This document shows, piece after piece, positions 47,606 to 59,692 of a DNA stretch of 64,000 nucleotides; position 1 is the first letter of the stretch, and each line of letters opens with the position of its first letter. The notes beneath the pieces are model-generated. The model made no database searches. It saw only the letters and a list, made by a program, of their open reading frames with translations, and was not told the DNA's origin. A program made the translations under genes and the position numbers. Origin of the DNA: Plantago ovata (lineage: Eukaryota; Streptophyta; Magnoliopsida; Lamiales; Plantaginaceae). The stretch is taken from positions 1,117,545 to 1,181,544 of the forward strand of contig CM051456.1 of assembly GCA_028274465.1 (NCBI GenBank), read 5' to 3'.

Positions 47606-50600
47606 GATAATAAATGAATTGAAAATTTGATTTTATTTTATGAAACATGTACTATGGGATGTACTAAAATTCAATTGCTTCCCTCTCAAAAAAATATCAA
47701 CTGAAATATCAAATGGTTTTAAGTTTTAACAGCCCACAATATTTGAGCAGACCAGGTCAATAGTACCTGATTAGCCAGTTGACCCAAAATAGACATATTT
47801 TGGGGGTCATATTGTCTGAAAACGTGGAAAGGGTAGTCAAATATATCTCTATCCAAATTTTACATGTATTCATATTTCATATCATAGTAGCCAAACTTAA
47901 ACCAATCTATTTGAGACATGTGACAAATTTGATTGAAGATGGCCGACCATTTTAATTGGGACATGCCTCTTAAATAATGGGTTTCTTTTTTATGTTAAGT
48001 TGATTAGTGACCTTAATCTTGAAAAATCAAACAATATCTAACTTATTCAAGAAAAAAAAAACCACTGATATATTTATACTAAATTTCTTCAAGAGTAAGG
48101 TTGATAAATTGACACTCAGGCCAGTAGTTGTGCCGTCTTATGATATCAGTATTAATCACTAGTAGCTTATTTGACTCGAAATTTACAATCACCATTTCAT
48201 ATATCGAATATTAGACATTTATAAAAATGTGATTCGGTAACTAAGATAAAGAGCAAATGAAATAATGAAATATCAATCGATTTGAAGAAACACTTAGTAG
48301 CTATCTTGAAAATGGTTACACCTTATTTGATGTGTATGATTAAACACATTATTCAGTTCAGATTAATTCAGGTATATCAAACATATTCTTATTATCTATT
48401 CGAACCAAATAGAAATTCACGTGTGGGCCTTTGGTCAAACATCTACTAAGGCCAACCATTTTGGTTGATTAAGCACTCCATCGACGTGAATATTGGGCCC
48501 TAATAAATCAAAGTCCAAATGAACCGACCAATAACTTGAAAAGAATGTTTTGATTTTATGCTTAAACACCATTAATCCCCTTTTTTTTTTCTCCAATTAA
48601 TTGGAAAATATTGCTTGTGGGTCCCATGGTATAAGATGGTGGATTGAAATTCATTAACCTAGGGCCCTGTGATTAGTTGATTAATTTTAGTGGATAATTG
48701 TTGTCAATTTGACAGTATGATAGAGCATAATCTAGGGCTGTGTGCCCTTAATTATTCTCCAAATCCCAGTCAATGGCTTTGCTTAATTTCTGGACTTCTC
48801 CACATAAATGAGCTTTGAGTTATACGAAATCATTTACTACTACATATACAGTAATTCATATTAAGGTGTATACTGAATAAATTTTTCGTCCTAACATATC
48901 AATAAGTCATATAATACAAGTTTGATTTCAGTAAAATTCACCTTCTCAACCTACTGAACAACTATTATTATACAGTATAACATAGTGATCATCTTATCAA
49001 ACTTTATGGGTGTTTCACCCTACCAACATTTGGTGGAATGGTTGAAAATGATGAGATTATGAGCAATATATATTAGATAATGCACGTGCGACTGGAATTT
49101 GGGTTATGGGTTAACGTGATCACATTTCACATGGGCATGATAATGATAATTAGTTTAAGGTGCTGCTGCTAATTGAGTAAGATTATCAATCATGATGGCA
49201 TAAAAAATTAAAAAGTATAAATGTCAAGCATAATTAAACAAAACGATAACAACAACCATTAGCATTTTGTTCCCTATGGCCGATCTAAATTATGGGCCGC
49301 TATAAGTTTAGACTATTCATATAATACTACTTCTACGTACACTAAGTGGAAAGTACTCTAAACTAAGTAATTTCTTAAAAATTAAAGCTACGTTATGAAG
49401 TATATTTTTTAAGGATCTCTATAGAAATTGGCCTTATTTGAGAACTCGAACGAGATCGCTAAGCTTTACACTATAATTTATACAGATTTATGTATTACTC
49501 TACATTCAAACTACATCGGAAATTACCTGACCTTTTGGGCAGATGCGGTTACTCTTAAACTGCTTTTTGACGTGATATGTTGATCCCACTAACCAACACA
49601 TGTTATTAATCTCCAATGCATTTTATAGTCACGCATGCGCACATCAGGAACTTACTAATAGATCGTCCATTTTAAGATTTTTCCAAAGTGATCACAAATT
49701 ATTTTAAAATTCTTATGGAATAAAACTGTCGGACATAACAGTATAGTACATCTTATTGGTATGAATAGTTTCATTTCATTTGATTTCTCTTAAATTATAG
49801 GGCATTACATACATACTACATTATTATGGTGTGACTGTGACCTATATTGATAATATAAAATAGTGATTAATGAATTAATTTGACAGTTTGTAATTTCATA
49901 TCAAAAGTAAAAATTTAATTTCATACATGGACGGGTGGGAGGGAGGGGTATACCTCTAAGTTTTAACCTTATTTTATGGGTTAATTATTTGAAAATGAAT
50001 ACTACAACTATACATTGGCTTAAATACTGAATATGGATTTAGAGCTATGTGAAAATTTGTGTTTGTAATCATTGTTGTTATGCTAATATGCCACCATGGC
50101 AAATCCAAGTCCTAGCTAGTTAACTCTTTTCAAGGTTCATTCATGTGCTTGATTGAATAGTTACTACAATAAGATTTCCCAGAATGCATGGGTTGTCCAT
50201 TCCAAGTATCCAACCATATCATGAATGATACTATACATCATCATTTGGTAAAGTGAACTTTTGATTTCTCTATTTTCTCCATCTTTCTGTCTTGTTCTTG
50301 GTTCAGGATCTTTATAGTATCAACTTAAAATTATTGTCAATACATGTACTCCATTTCTACTATCACATTTCACCGCATTATATTAAAATCAAGTGTACAT
50401 ACACATTTGTCATATAAGCACATACAAGCATAATACTTGATAGACTCTAAACGTAAACCGGATATGTTGTGTATACGTAATTAATAAATTTCACACAAGT
50501 GTTTTATTATTTTTTAATGATGAATACGTCCTAATAGTTGAGTTACACTATTGTTTTGAGATATTGATAAGAACTAAGTAAATTGTATGATGAATTAATA

Positions 50601-50614
50601 CGATATCGGATACG

Positions 50615-50699
50615 ACAACGAAGCATAGCTCAGTTGGTGAGCTGCTTTACCTCCAACCAATAGGTCGGGGTTCTAGTCAACATTTAACCGATTCAAAAA
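50615..50699 (+). mobile_element. Ultra-short (85 bp) tRNA-derived SINE-like insertion with 17-bp target duplication
   Basis: The insert holds a canonical A box (TAGCTCAGTTGGTGAGC), a B-box-like GGTTCTAGTC about 30 bp later, a 20-bp body and a short A tail (CAAAAA). It is flanked by ATACGATATCGGATACG (50598-50614) and ATATGATATCGGATACG (50700-50716), one mismatch in 17 bp, as expected for LINE-mediated target-primed insertion. It consists of little more than the tRNA-like head. It could be a minimal SINE or a retroposed tRNA; the relative at 31190-31275 favours a SINE family. It is not a working tRNA gene because the arms do not pair well. Confidence 0.78.
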
Positions 50700-52583
50700 A
50701 TATGATATCGGATACGTATTGAGTCAGTCAAATCATTATTCATTACCACACAAATTTTATCCATTCATCTAATCAAAGTTTGAGTTTGAAATTTGAACAG
50801 TAAATGATGAAGCATGGTGTTACTTGGACACTTGTGCAGTTGTGCTAGACATCCATTACCTACAAATATATATAATCCCTACCCTAATCATTAAACAAAT
50901 ACTGTACTTCTATTGGGTTCAGTATACAATCCCTAACTTTTAAATGTACCCCCTAGTATCCTAGTAGTAGGACTCAATAGAGTATTGATTTTAAGGCAAA
51001 AGATAGACTGAAATTACAGGTCAGCCCCTCTATTATTTTGGCCAATAAAATGGGCATATTCTTGATTTCAGTAGCCTTTATTTCATGGCTTTGCTGACAC
51101 ATCACATTTCACTCAGACACCTTGGTTCAAGTAAACTTCCATTTTTATTTTAGAGTATCATTTTATGTGAACTTCAAATTATTATTCACATTATAAAATG
51201 GCAAGACAGTGAAAGAACAGTGTCATGGATGTATAGTACTATAGCATAAATTGCAAATTACCTTAGTAATACAGAAAATTACCTAGGATAAAATGTAAAT
51301 AAATGGTGAAAGCTCTAGTCCATTATTAATTGAGAAATAGACATGAGCCTGTGAAAATGAAAGACTTGAATCAATGTGGTTGGTACTGCAAGAAAGAAAG
51401 TACATTCAAAACAAGACAATTCATGATACTACAAGTATATCTAATTTTATTGCATTAATAATTCTTAGTTTAGCAGAGAAAGATATAACTTGTGAAATCA
51501 GAGACCTCCAGTTCTGGGGATTCAATGCTCATAAAATCAATTGTTTTTTAGCATTTCAAACCTCAAACACTTTATCATTATTTCTACTCCCAGTCATAGT
51601 AAAAGGTACTATCCTTTTATAGTAATTTCAATGGACAACTGTGAGGCTCCTAGATTTTTTTAATTATTTTTTAAATCGATACTATTTCAAAATGAATTCG
51701 AACATTATACTTGATATGTTTTGAGTTCGGTGTGGTATGATGTATAATGATGGTTGAAACACTCCAGTATGTTCCAAAAGAGTTGTAACAAGACATCGAT
51801 TACAATTTCAAAATCTGTAACCCCAAATATTCAGAAATCTATCATTTCCAGCTTGAAATATTTGAACTTTGAGTTTGACACCTTCAAAGTTTTATACTCT
51901 ACTACTATCATTTCTCTTCACTGAACATGCAGAAGAATTTACTTGATTAAAAAAAGTGCTTCAAATCCCTAATCATGTACAATTATCACACTTAAGAAAA
52001 TAAAGGTAATGTTATCTACTTTAAAAACGGAGCGGCGGAATATAGTAAAATAAGAAATGTATAAATTTTTCATAAATATACTTAAATAATAGAAAATTTA
52101 AAGATTTCGGGGTGGGGGTGGCATCCCTCACCAAGTTACAACTACTACATTGACATTTAACAAAGTCATGTTATAAAACTATTATAGGGACTAGTAGAAG
52201 TTCATAAGTTTCTTGTTTAAATTTAAATATTTACATGTGACAAGTGACACCTTAAGTAAAATAGTCAATCATGTCCTTATATCTTTGGTTTCAATTTCAA
52301 TTTCATTCTAAAATAAGAATTTTTAGATATGTAGTACGCATGGTCAATTTCAATTTATAATTGGTCAAACATTATGCTTGGTCACGTACACAGAGTATTA
52401 CGTACAGCTAATTAGTTTTGCTAATCATTAGTATTAGATACTCCAAATTTTAATATACAACTTATTCATTCATTCGATTCAGTTATATCAACTCAGTTCA
52501 TATCATTTTGTTTTAAATCAAATTTATTTATGAAATACAAATCAATCTATTCAAATTAGTTTGTGTCAATCGGTTCAATTCTT

Positions 52584-52609
52584 AAAAAAAAAAAAAAAAA
52601 AAAAAAAAA
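52584..52609. repeat. A homopolymer of 26 bases
   Basis: An uninterrupted A run follows a TTCAGTTC/GGTTCAATTC-type segment (52460-52580), so it may be the tail of a decayed element on the plus strand. No target duplication was found. Confidence 0.7.
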
Positions 52610-53204
52610 CTCAACTCTTAGAAAAATTATTCCATTTATCATTTTTGAGGTCCTCTTTTTCCCCTCTTTAGAAATAAGTATCTATGTCATTGTAAATCCC
52701 CAAACATTGTGCATAAAGACAACAATTGATCTCTGATTTCCAGTGCCAAATGGCATGTTCACAACTAAAAAAGGTATCTACAATATTCTCTCATACGTGT
52801 AGAAGTGACTATTCATGTTTCATTTAAATGGAAAGCATTTCATTGGACTTCTATTTAAAAATTATTTTGGGTGCTTACCAGTTTAAATATTGCGAGATGA
52901 CAAGAAAATAAGGTTTAAATTAACCCACTATTTTTTTTTACAGTTAAATAAATATTGACCTAAATTATGTATTCACTGCGATAGTCAAATAGAGGTGAAA
53001 ATGATTTGAAAACCTATGTATGTTCGTATTAACACCTTTTCAAAAAAACTATTAGGATTAGTAGCATAAAAAGTAATAAAAGTAGTAAGAAGTTGATAAG
53101 TGTTCCGATAACATCTTCATCAAATTTTATAAATGAAGAATATACTTATGTAAGTTGATCCCAATGTCAACTACCGCAATCATTAGGAATTAGGAGTTGA
53201 ATAT

Positions 53205-53520
53205 TAAATGTGAAATTAAACCGTTGAACGTAGTTGTAGTGGATGCTGGACATTCAATTAAAAGAGTAAATGTGAAATTTAACCGTTGTACGTAGCTGTA
53301 GTAGATCTGAGTTATTCAAATAAAAGAGTAAATGTGAAATTTAACCGTTGAACACAGTTATAGTAGATGCGAGTTACTCAAATAAAAGTGTAAATGTGAA
53401 ATTTAGCGGTTGAACATAAATGTAATAGATGTTGATTTGTTCAAATAAAAAATAAATGTGAAATTTAACCGTTGAACTATACATAGTTGAACTATACATA
53501 GTTGAAGTGTTCAAATAAAA
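53205..53520. repeat. Minisatellite, 62-bp period, five copies
   Basis: The unit starts TAAATGTGAAATTTAACCGTTGAAC and recurs at 53205, 53267, 53329, 53391 and 53453, an exact 62-bp spacing. Units end in TTCAAATAAAAGAG-like sequence. A smaller TATACATAGTTGAAC duplication lies in the last unit. The array sits about 600 bp upstream of the remorin start codon. Confidence 0.9.
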
Positions 53521-53934
53521 TTAAAGAAATTCATTTAGATGATTTATGTGAAATAACTTAGCTGTAGATTTTTGAAAGCTATCGTTATGAGAAATTGAAT
53601 ATAACAAATGATTAAAATGTGATATAATTATATTTTGTCCTAAAATATGATATTCCAAACATAAGATATACACAAAAAGTGTATGTTATCTTAGTTTAAA
53701 CTAAATTTAAGTGAATAAAATTAAATTGAATTGAACTAAACTTATTTATAATAATAAATTAAATTAAATTTAATAATTTTTTATGGGCTAAAATGAAAAT
53801 TGGAGGAAAAGAAAAATAGAAAAGGTGGACGAGAAATTGAAATTGAGTCAATAAAGCGGTAAAATATCGCGAAGCTTTTTCTAAATTTTATCTCTGTTTA
53901 ATTCTGTTCACTCTCTTTTTCAGTCTACCATAAA

Positions 53935-53940
53935 TATAAA
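53935..53940 (+). promoter_or_regulatory. TATA box of the remorin gene
   Basis: TATAAA lies just before a (CT)n-rich leader (53962-54003), a common plant core-promoter arrangement. It would place transcription start near 53965 and give a leader of about 160 bp containing a GAGAGA tract close to the ATG at 54126. Confidence 0.55.
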
Positions 53941-54125
53941 GGAAGCTTTGTCTTCTTCACACACCCTCTCTCTCTCTCTCTCTACTGTACTTTCTCTCTC
54001 TAGAACACTTTGCTACTTGAGCTTCCAACCAGTACTACTCAGCAAAACCAAACAATTTGTATGAAATAGAGAGAGAGAGAGTGAGAAATAATTACTCACA
54101 ACAAGTAGAGAAGCAAAAGATTCCT

Positions 54126-57100
54126 ATGGAGTACGAACGGATACACAAAGCTCAGGTACCTTTTTGGCCTTTTCTTCTCCATATCACCACCACACATTGC
54201 TCTGGTTTTTTGATTTCACACTCATTACTGATTCACCTCTGTTTTTTTTTTTCTGTCTGATCTGTTGCTGTTTGTTTATATACTATTGTAGACTGGACTG
54301 ATTTCGCCTAGTAAGTTGAGGATGAAGCTAATTGGCGCCAATAACCCGAAGAAGAAGGACGGATCGAACAATAACTCGTCCAGGACGTCTCCGGTGAGGA
54401 TTGACGACTTGAACAGCTTGCTTCAACCTGGAGATGAAGAAGGTAATTAACATTTGTTGATTAATTGATGACGATGATATGATACGGTGTCGTTTTGGAC
54501 TTTTGTTTACTGGATTGAATGAAATGATATAGTATAGGTGTTTGATATTGTATTGGTGTTGAGTTGATTCTGTTATTTGATAAGGCTACAGCTGTTTTTT
54601 TAGGCCAGTTTTTAGGGATTGCTGTTGAGGAATTTCACCTAAATTTGTCTCTACTTATTAGTATTGATCTCTTGTGTCTGTTTGTGATTATGAGTCTTTG
54701 AGATCTTTCATTTGATGGCAAATTGCATTTATGGAGAGTTCATCTTTCAACTGCTTTTTGAGGTCTTAGTCTCTCTCTCTCTCTCTCTCTCTACCCATGC
54801 CTTGGCATTTTGGCAGATTCAAGTTTGTGAGCTCCACCAACTAAGTTAGAAATTGCAAGAATCTAGTCAAAAGTGAATAAGACATATATGTTTCTTTACA
54901 GTCTACAGAAATGATAACTTGAAGAAGATTTGTTCTGTTTTTTTGTTGCCTCTTGGCACTAATTGCATTTTAGAGTAATGATGTAAAATTTCAAATACTA
55001 GAGCTGATCATAGGCCAGTGGTAGTTTCACCAAAATTTGAATACTTCCATAATGTCAAGCTGTATGGTGTTAATTATGGCCATATGGATGTTATTATGAG
55101 TATTGGAAGTCTTTGTCCATACTATGTGGTGTTCAATTTTTTATGAAAAATTTCATTAATTGAGACTTGATCTGTTTTCCTTCTTTTAGATGTTCAAATC
55201 TTAGAATTGAATTGCTTCTTCTAGGTCTCTCATCTATTGTCTTATCTTTCTTAGATTCAAGTTTAGAAGAAAATTTGATCAATTTTCCTTATTTTAGATT
55301 TTCAAATCTTAGAATTGAATTGCTTTTTTTAGGCTTCTCATCTGTTCCCTTATTTTTGGCAGATTCAAATTTACAAGTACCATCAACTATGTCTAATAAG
55401 TACTATGCAGGAATTAAGTCAAATAGAAGTACCTGTTTTCATTTAGTTACTTCTTTTGTTACATAAGTAATGTCCTGGAGAAGTATTTTTTTGTCTTTTT
55501 CTTTTATGGGCATTAATTGCTTATAGAGTAATGAGGTAAATTTTCAATACCTGAGCTGATTTTTGGCTTAGGATTTTTGTTCAGGTCATAATTTTGGAGG
55601 GTTGTATGTTCAGGTCTTTAAATTTTGCAGTGAATGGCATTTATAAAGAGTGACTTTATGTTTCTTGTTGTAGATTTTCCAATCTAAGAACTTGTTTTCT
55701 GAGGCTTCAATCCCCTTATTTTGGCAGATTCAAGTTTAGAAGTTCCACCAACTAAATCGGATAGTTCTGTGCAAGAATCAAGTCAGAGTGATGGAAATTC
55801 GATACAACCAAAGGAGACTTTGCCTAGGAAAATGCAGCTAGCTTCAAAGGGGGATTCCTGTAATTCTAGTTCAATTCATCCGGTTAGAGGATGCGAGGAT
55901 GACAATCTTGATTATGATAGTACATCAAGTTTTGAGTTCCACAAAGGAGAAAGGTCACTTCATCATTCGTTGACAAGATCTTTCTCAAGGCCAATGTCCT
56001 CTAAATGGAATGATGCAGAGAAGTGGATCATGAACAGGCAAAATGGGCCACATAATAATATTGCAAAGAAGTCCAATTTACAGAATCGGCAAATGGTGAC
56101 AAATACAGGCAGAGTTGTGCCAGAGGCTGGTACTTCGGAGAACAAGTTAGCTGTGAAGAAGGTTGACTTTTGTCAGCCTGGGTCAAATATGGGAAAATTG
56201 GGTCATACTTCCAATGGAGCTGCACAGGTTTCAGGGCGAGGAAATGGAGGGAATGCGTTGCTTGATTTGTGTCCTGAAAGTAAGGATTTGAAGGAAGTGA
56301 ATGATTCCGGACTGCCTTGCACTAAGAGCGTTACCGAAGAAAATACAGGTAAGTTAGTGTTTTCATGACATTGTTTCAATCTTGTGAATTCACGCCAGTC
56401 AAATAGAGTCCTTTGATCAAGTTTTTAAATACTTCAAATTATCAAATATATCATCATGCAGAAGGGCCACAGATCATTTAATGATATATTTGTGTATGGG
56501 AGAGTGATCGAATTACCCTGAAACCAAGTTTTTTAGTGCTCGGGTTAGCTTAGTCCAAATCCCATTACATTGTTGGAGGGCTTCAATTTCTCCTATGTAA
56601 GGTTAGGGGGAGCTTAAGGTACTGCAACCCCACCCAAACACAACACACAGTAGGGTACCAAAAGAGTTGCTTATGTAAAAATAAACAGGAGCCACAAGTA
56701 TAATGCAAGCACTGTAGTAAGCCTTAAATAAATGCTAGTAGAGAGGTCCCGAAAATCTCTCTCGAGGAAATTCTGGAGTTTTCTACCAAGTTAATTCCGT
56801 AGCTGCAATTGCTATAATATTGTGTGTGCAAATGGGATGCTGTAATTATTGTTTCCCTGTTTTAGCAGATTCTGACTCTTTTAATCCATATATTCATGTA
56901 GGTACTCCAGCCATAAGATCAGTATCCATGAGAGATATGGGAACGGAGATGACTCCTATTCCAAGTCAAGAGCCTTCAAGGAGTGCTACCCCTGTAAGTT
57001 CAACAACTCCACTTCGGAGCCCAACATCTTCTGTACCGTCAACCCCTCGAAGGGGAGAACCAGCTCCCACACCAACAGAACAATTTGCTGAAAATGGGAA

Positions 57101-57908
57101 AAAAGGACTGTCTGAGCAAGAAATGAAACTCAAAACTAGACAGGAAATTGTAGCTCTTGGTGTCCAACTTGGTAAGATGAACATCGCAGAATGGGCGAGC
57201 AAGGATGTAAAGGATAAGAGCATGTTGAGAAATGACACTGATGCAGATGAACTTGAACATGTTGAGAATGTGAAACGTGCCGCTGCTTGGGAAGAAGCCG
57301 AGAAGTCAAAACACGCTGCAAGGTTTGCTCCTGACATTTCTTTCAAATATCCCAAAGGAAGATAAAAAAAATCAACATCTCATTCTATTTTATAAACCTC
57401 TGGAGCTAAGGAAACTATTTTAGTAAAATTGAATTGTCTCTATTCTCGGGGGTAATTGATGTTGATTGTTCTCTTGGACGTGCTTTAAGCTTTTAGTTAA
57501 GTCCTTATGTGCATTTTGATGATCTTCAGGTTCAAACGGGAGGAAATACGAATCCAAGCATGGGAGAGCCGGGAGAAAGCAAAGCTTGAAGCAGAAATGA
57601 GGAAAATTGAGGTATAGTATATACATTTACATACTCCTCGCAGTTGATTTGTTATCATTATGTAGCATTTATGTATACTTATTTCATCAATAATGTGATA
57701 TCAGGCACAAATTGATCAAATGAAAGCCCAAGCTCAAGCAAAGATGGTCAAGAAGATAGCATTGGCAAGGCAAAAATCTGAGGAGAGGCGAGCTGCTGCT
57801 GAAGCTAAGAAAAATCGTCAGGCTGAGAGAACTGCGGCTCAGGCTGAGTACATCCGCCAAAATGGCCAAATACCATCTTCTCCCTTCGTCTGCTGTGGCT
57901 GGTCATAA
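54126..57908 (+). CDS. Remorin (group 6-like, long N-terminal region), six exons
   Basis: Exons: 54126-54155, 54292-54442, 55728-56348, 56869-57322, 57530-57611, 57705-57908. The introns are GT..AG with matching phases, and the product is 513 aa. Residues 1-370 are Ser/Asn-rich and probably disordered (MEYERIHKAQ, SLTRSFSRPMSSKWNDAEKW, SMRDMGTEMTPIPSQEPSRS). The remorin C-terminal domain (about 380-513) is a long charged coiled coil: LKTRQEIVALGVQLGKMNIA, REEIRIQAWESREKAKLEAE, IDQMKAQAQAKMVKKIALAR. It ends in the membrane-anchoring tail SSPFVCCGWS with two Cys, likely S-acylated. Remorins are plant-specific scaffold proteins of plasma-membrane nanodomains and plasmodesmata, involved in signalling, symbiosis and virus movement. 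The gene appears intact. Confidence 0.93.
54817..55470 (+). repeat. Ghost copies of the start of remorin exon 3 inside intron 2
   Basis: Exon 3 starts at 55728 with ..CAG|ATTCAAGTTTAGAAGTTCCACC. Similar acceptor-plus-exon starts occur at 54817 (ATTCAAGTTTGTGAGCTCCACC), 55255 (ATTCAAGTTTAGAAG) and 55363 (ATTCAAATTTACAAGTACCATC). The last continues in frame for about 38 codons. Flanking intron blocks are also repeated (GCACTAATTGCATTTTAGAG near 54956; GCATTAATTGCTTATAGAG near 55511). A 108-bp tandem repeat covers about 55167-55380. Intron 2 therefore grew by local duplication of the exon 3 boundary. Confidence 0.8.
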
Positions 57909-59062
57909 TTGAACTGCGAAGTTTCTGAGATAGCTACAAATTTATCGCTAGATGGTCCCATCATGATGATTCTTGCCCAAAATGTGGGATCCAATTTATA
58001 ATCAGGACAGTTAGGTCTTAGGATGGAAGGGTGTGGAATTATACTGTTTCATTTTATAACCTGTATAGTTGGATAAAATGAATGCTGATTTTGGTCTCTT
58101 TTCCCATCTAGAAACTTTGTCCATTCTTAAGAGCTACCTAGCTAGATACAATCTATTACACATCAGGCAGTGGATGTCTTAGTCTCGTTTGATTCATCTG
58201 AAAAAGTCTCAGCTCATCTAAATCGAACGAGACGGACAAAAAGTAAAACATAAAGAGTCACCGGTGCTCAAAAGATACTGAAGAAAGAGGCTGAGTGCCC
58301 AGAGTTTCTAAATTTAGTAAAAAAAGAAAAAAAAAAGAGAAGCAGCTAAAACAGTAAACACTCCCTTAACAATATCATAGCAGCTGTTTGATCATTTTCT
58401 GGAATGTGTTACAGAACTTTCGTGACAGCAGAGAGAAGATAAAAAACAAACCGATTTTCCAGTGATATGATACTCCATACCTCACAATAGTTGAAGGGCT
58501 AGCAGATGCTATTAGCTTGCCTATCCTCTTAAAACACGCAAGTAGAAATACATGGTGGAAAATTTTCCTCTGCCCCATGGTCATATCCATCTTCCAAGAA
58601 CTTGTATTCATCCTGTCCAAAATGCAAGTAGAAAGCATTATTAGCATCTGTAAAGAAAAAGAACAAACCATCAAAATGAACTCAGGCAATGCCAATTTCC
58701 TCATATTGAAAAGGTGACAGTAACTTTCGAGAACATACTCCATCAAAATCAATGAAGTCAGCAGTTGTGAGGAACTTAGAGTGTGCAAGACAACATTAGT
58801 ATTAATTCTCTTAATGAGTTGCAATTCAAAAGAAAGATGGATAACCTAAGATGATCTGGCACAAAAGGCTTAAAAAAAGCATCAACATCTTGTCAATGTT
58901 GTGCCTAAAAATAGTAGATATCCATGTCTCCAAGTCTCCAAGCGATGTGAACTGTGATATGTAAAACTGGAAATTTGGATACGGTTCATGCATTGTGAAA
59001 GTAGAAGCATCCGATCTACATTGCTAATGAAACCCTCCTCGTCTTGCTGACTATCACCGATT
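57909..59062. other. Remorin 3' flank and spacer
   Basis: About 200 bp after the stop is likely remorin 3' untranslated sequence. Open frames on the minus strand (58375-58824) have no recognisable features. The region may belong to 3' ends of transcripts from either side. Confidence 0.4.
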
Positions 59063-59390
59063 TTACTGTTGTATGCAAGGTTCCATTTTAGTCCTCAATA
59101 TTTGGAAAGAGCACATGTTTTGACGGCATCCTTTGTTGGGAGCAACGAGAGAATGCTGAGCATCTGGTGAATTGCTAATCCTGTCTTCATTATCTCCTCT
59201 GGAGCTCATGACTTTCACTTATAGAAGCTGAAATTACAATATAATTGTGTATGAGAAAAACAAAAGAATTACTACTATGCCAAAAGAATCTTGTAAAGGG
59301 AAATGGGAAGAGAAGGAAAGCTTACCAATTATTCCAGGCAATTGCAATCAATGGAGGTGGGTCTGGGTAAGAAGTTTCTGAGAATGGTTT
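59063..59390 (-). CDS. Possible small spliced gene, 48-aa product
   Basis: On the minus strand a TATA-like CTATATATAAT (59393-59403) is followed by a leader, a donor AATTG|GTAAGC (exon end 59326), an acceptor TTTCAG|CTTC (exon start 59227) and an ATG at 59209. The ATG opens 48 codons (MSSRGDNEDRISNSPDAQHS...) to a TAA at 59063-59065. The product is polar and unrecognised. The splice and TATA arrangement is good for so short a stretch, but the frame is small, so it may be a non-coding RNA or chance. It lies 300 bp downstream of the galactosyltransferase stop on the same strand and could also be part of its 3' region. Confidence 0.3.
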
Positions 59391-59692
59391 ATATTATATA
59401 TAGTGCATGGTAGCCTGTTCTCTTCTAATTTAAATAAGCTGAGATAGAGAATGAATGTAACCTTGGAACTTTAAAAGTTTAAAAGCTGAGATAAAGAATT
59501 AATGATAGTAGAAAATTGGAACTTTTAAAAGTTTTAAATTAAAAGTTTTAACCAGGTTTACGAACTTTGTGATCTGTCTGAAAATGAACAACGTCACCCA
59601 ATTGTATGCATGGTCGACAATCACAAGTATACATGGTATGCTCATAGACCTGGTTTACGTAAGAATCTGATTCTAGAAGGGTATAACCGAGC

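Larger units (their letters stand above)
44845..53204. other. Gene-poor intergenic region
   Basis: The first 500 bp are probably the 3' untranslated region of the hydrolase. Beyond that I see no supported gene in about 8 kb. There are TTCAGTTC-rich segments (46620-46780, 47510-47605, 52460-52580), one dispersed-repeat copy (46480-46580), a small SINE-like insertion (50615-50699) and an A run (52584-52609). Open frames are short, AT-biased and lack motifs. Confidence 0.55.

Noticed and set aside
50630-50690. tRNA gene call
   Set aside because: A and B boxes are present, but the stems do not pair well, the B box is imperfect, and an A tail and target duplication show a retroposed copy.
56966-57355. 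129-codon minus-strand frame opposite remorin exon 4
   Set aside because: It is a shadow of the remorin coding strand; no independent signal.
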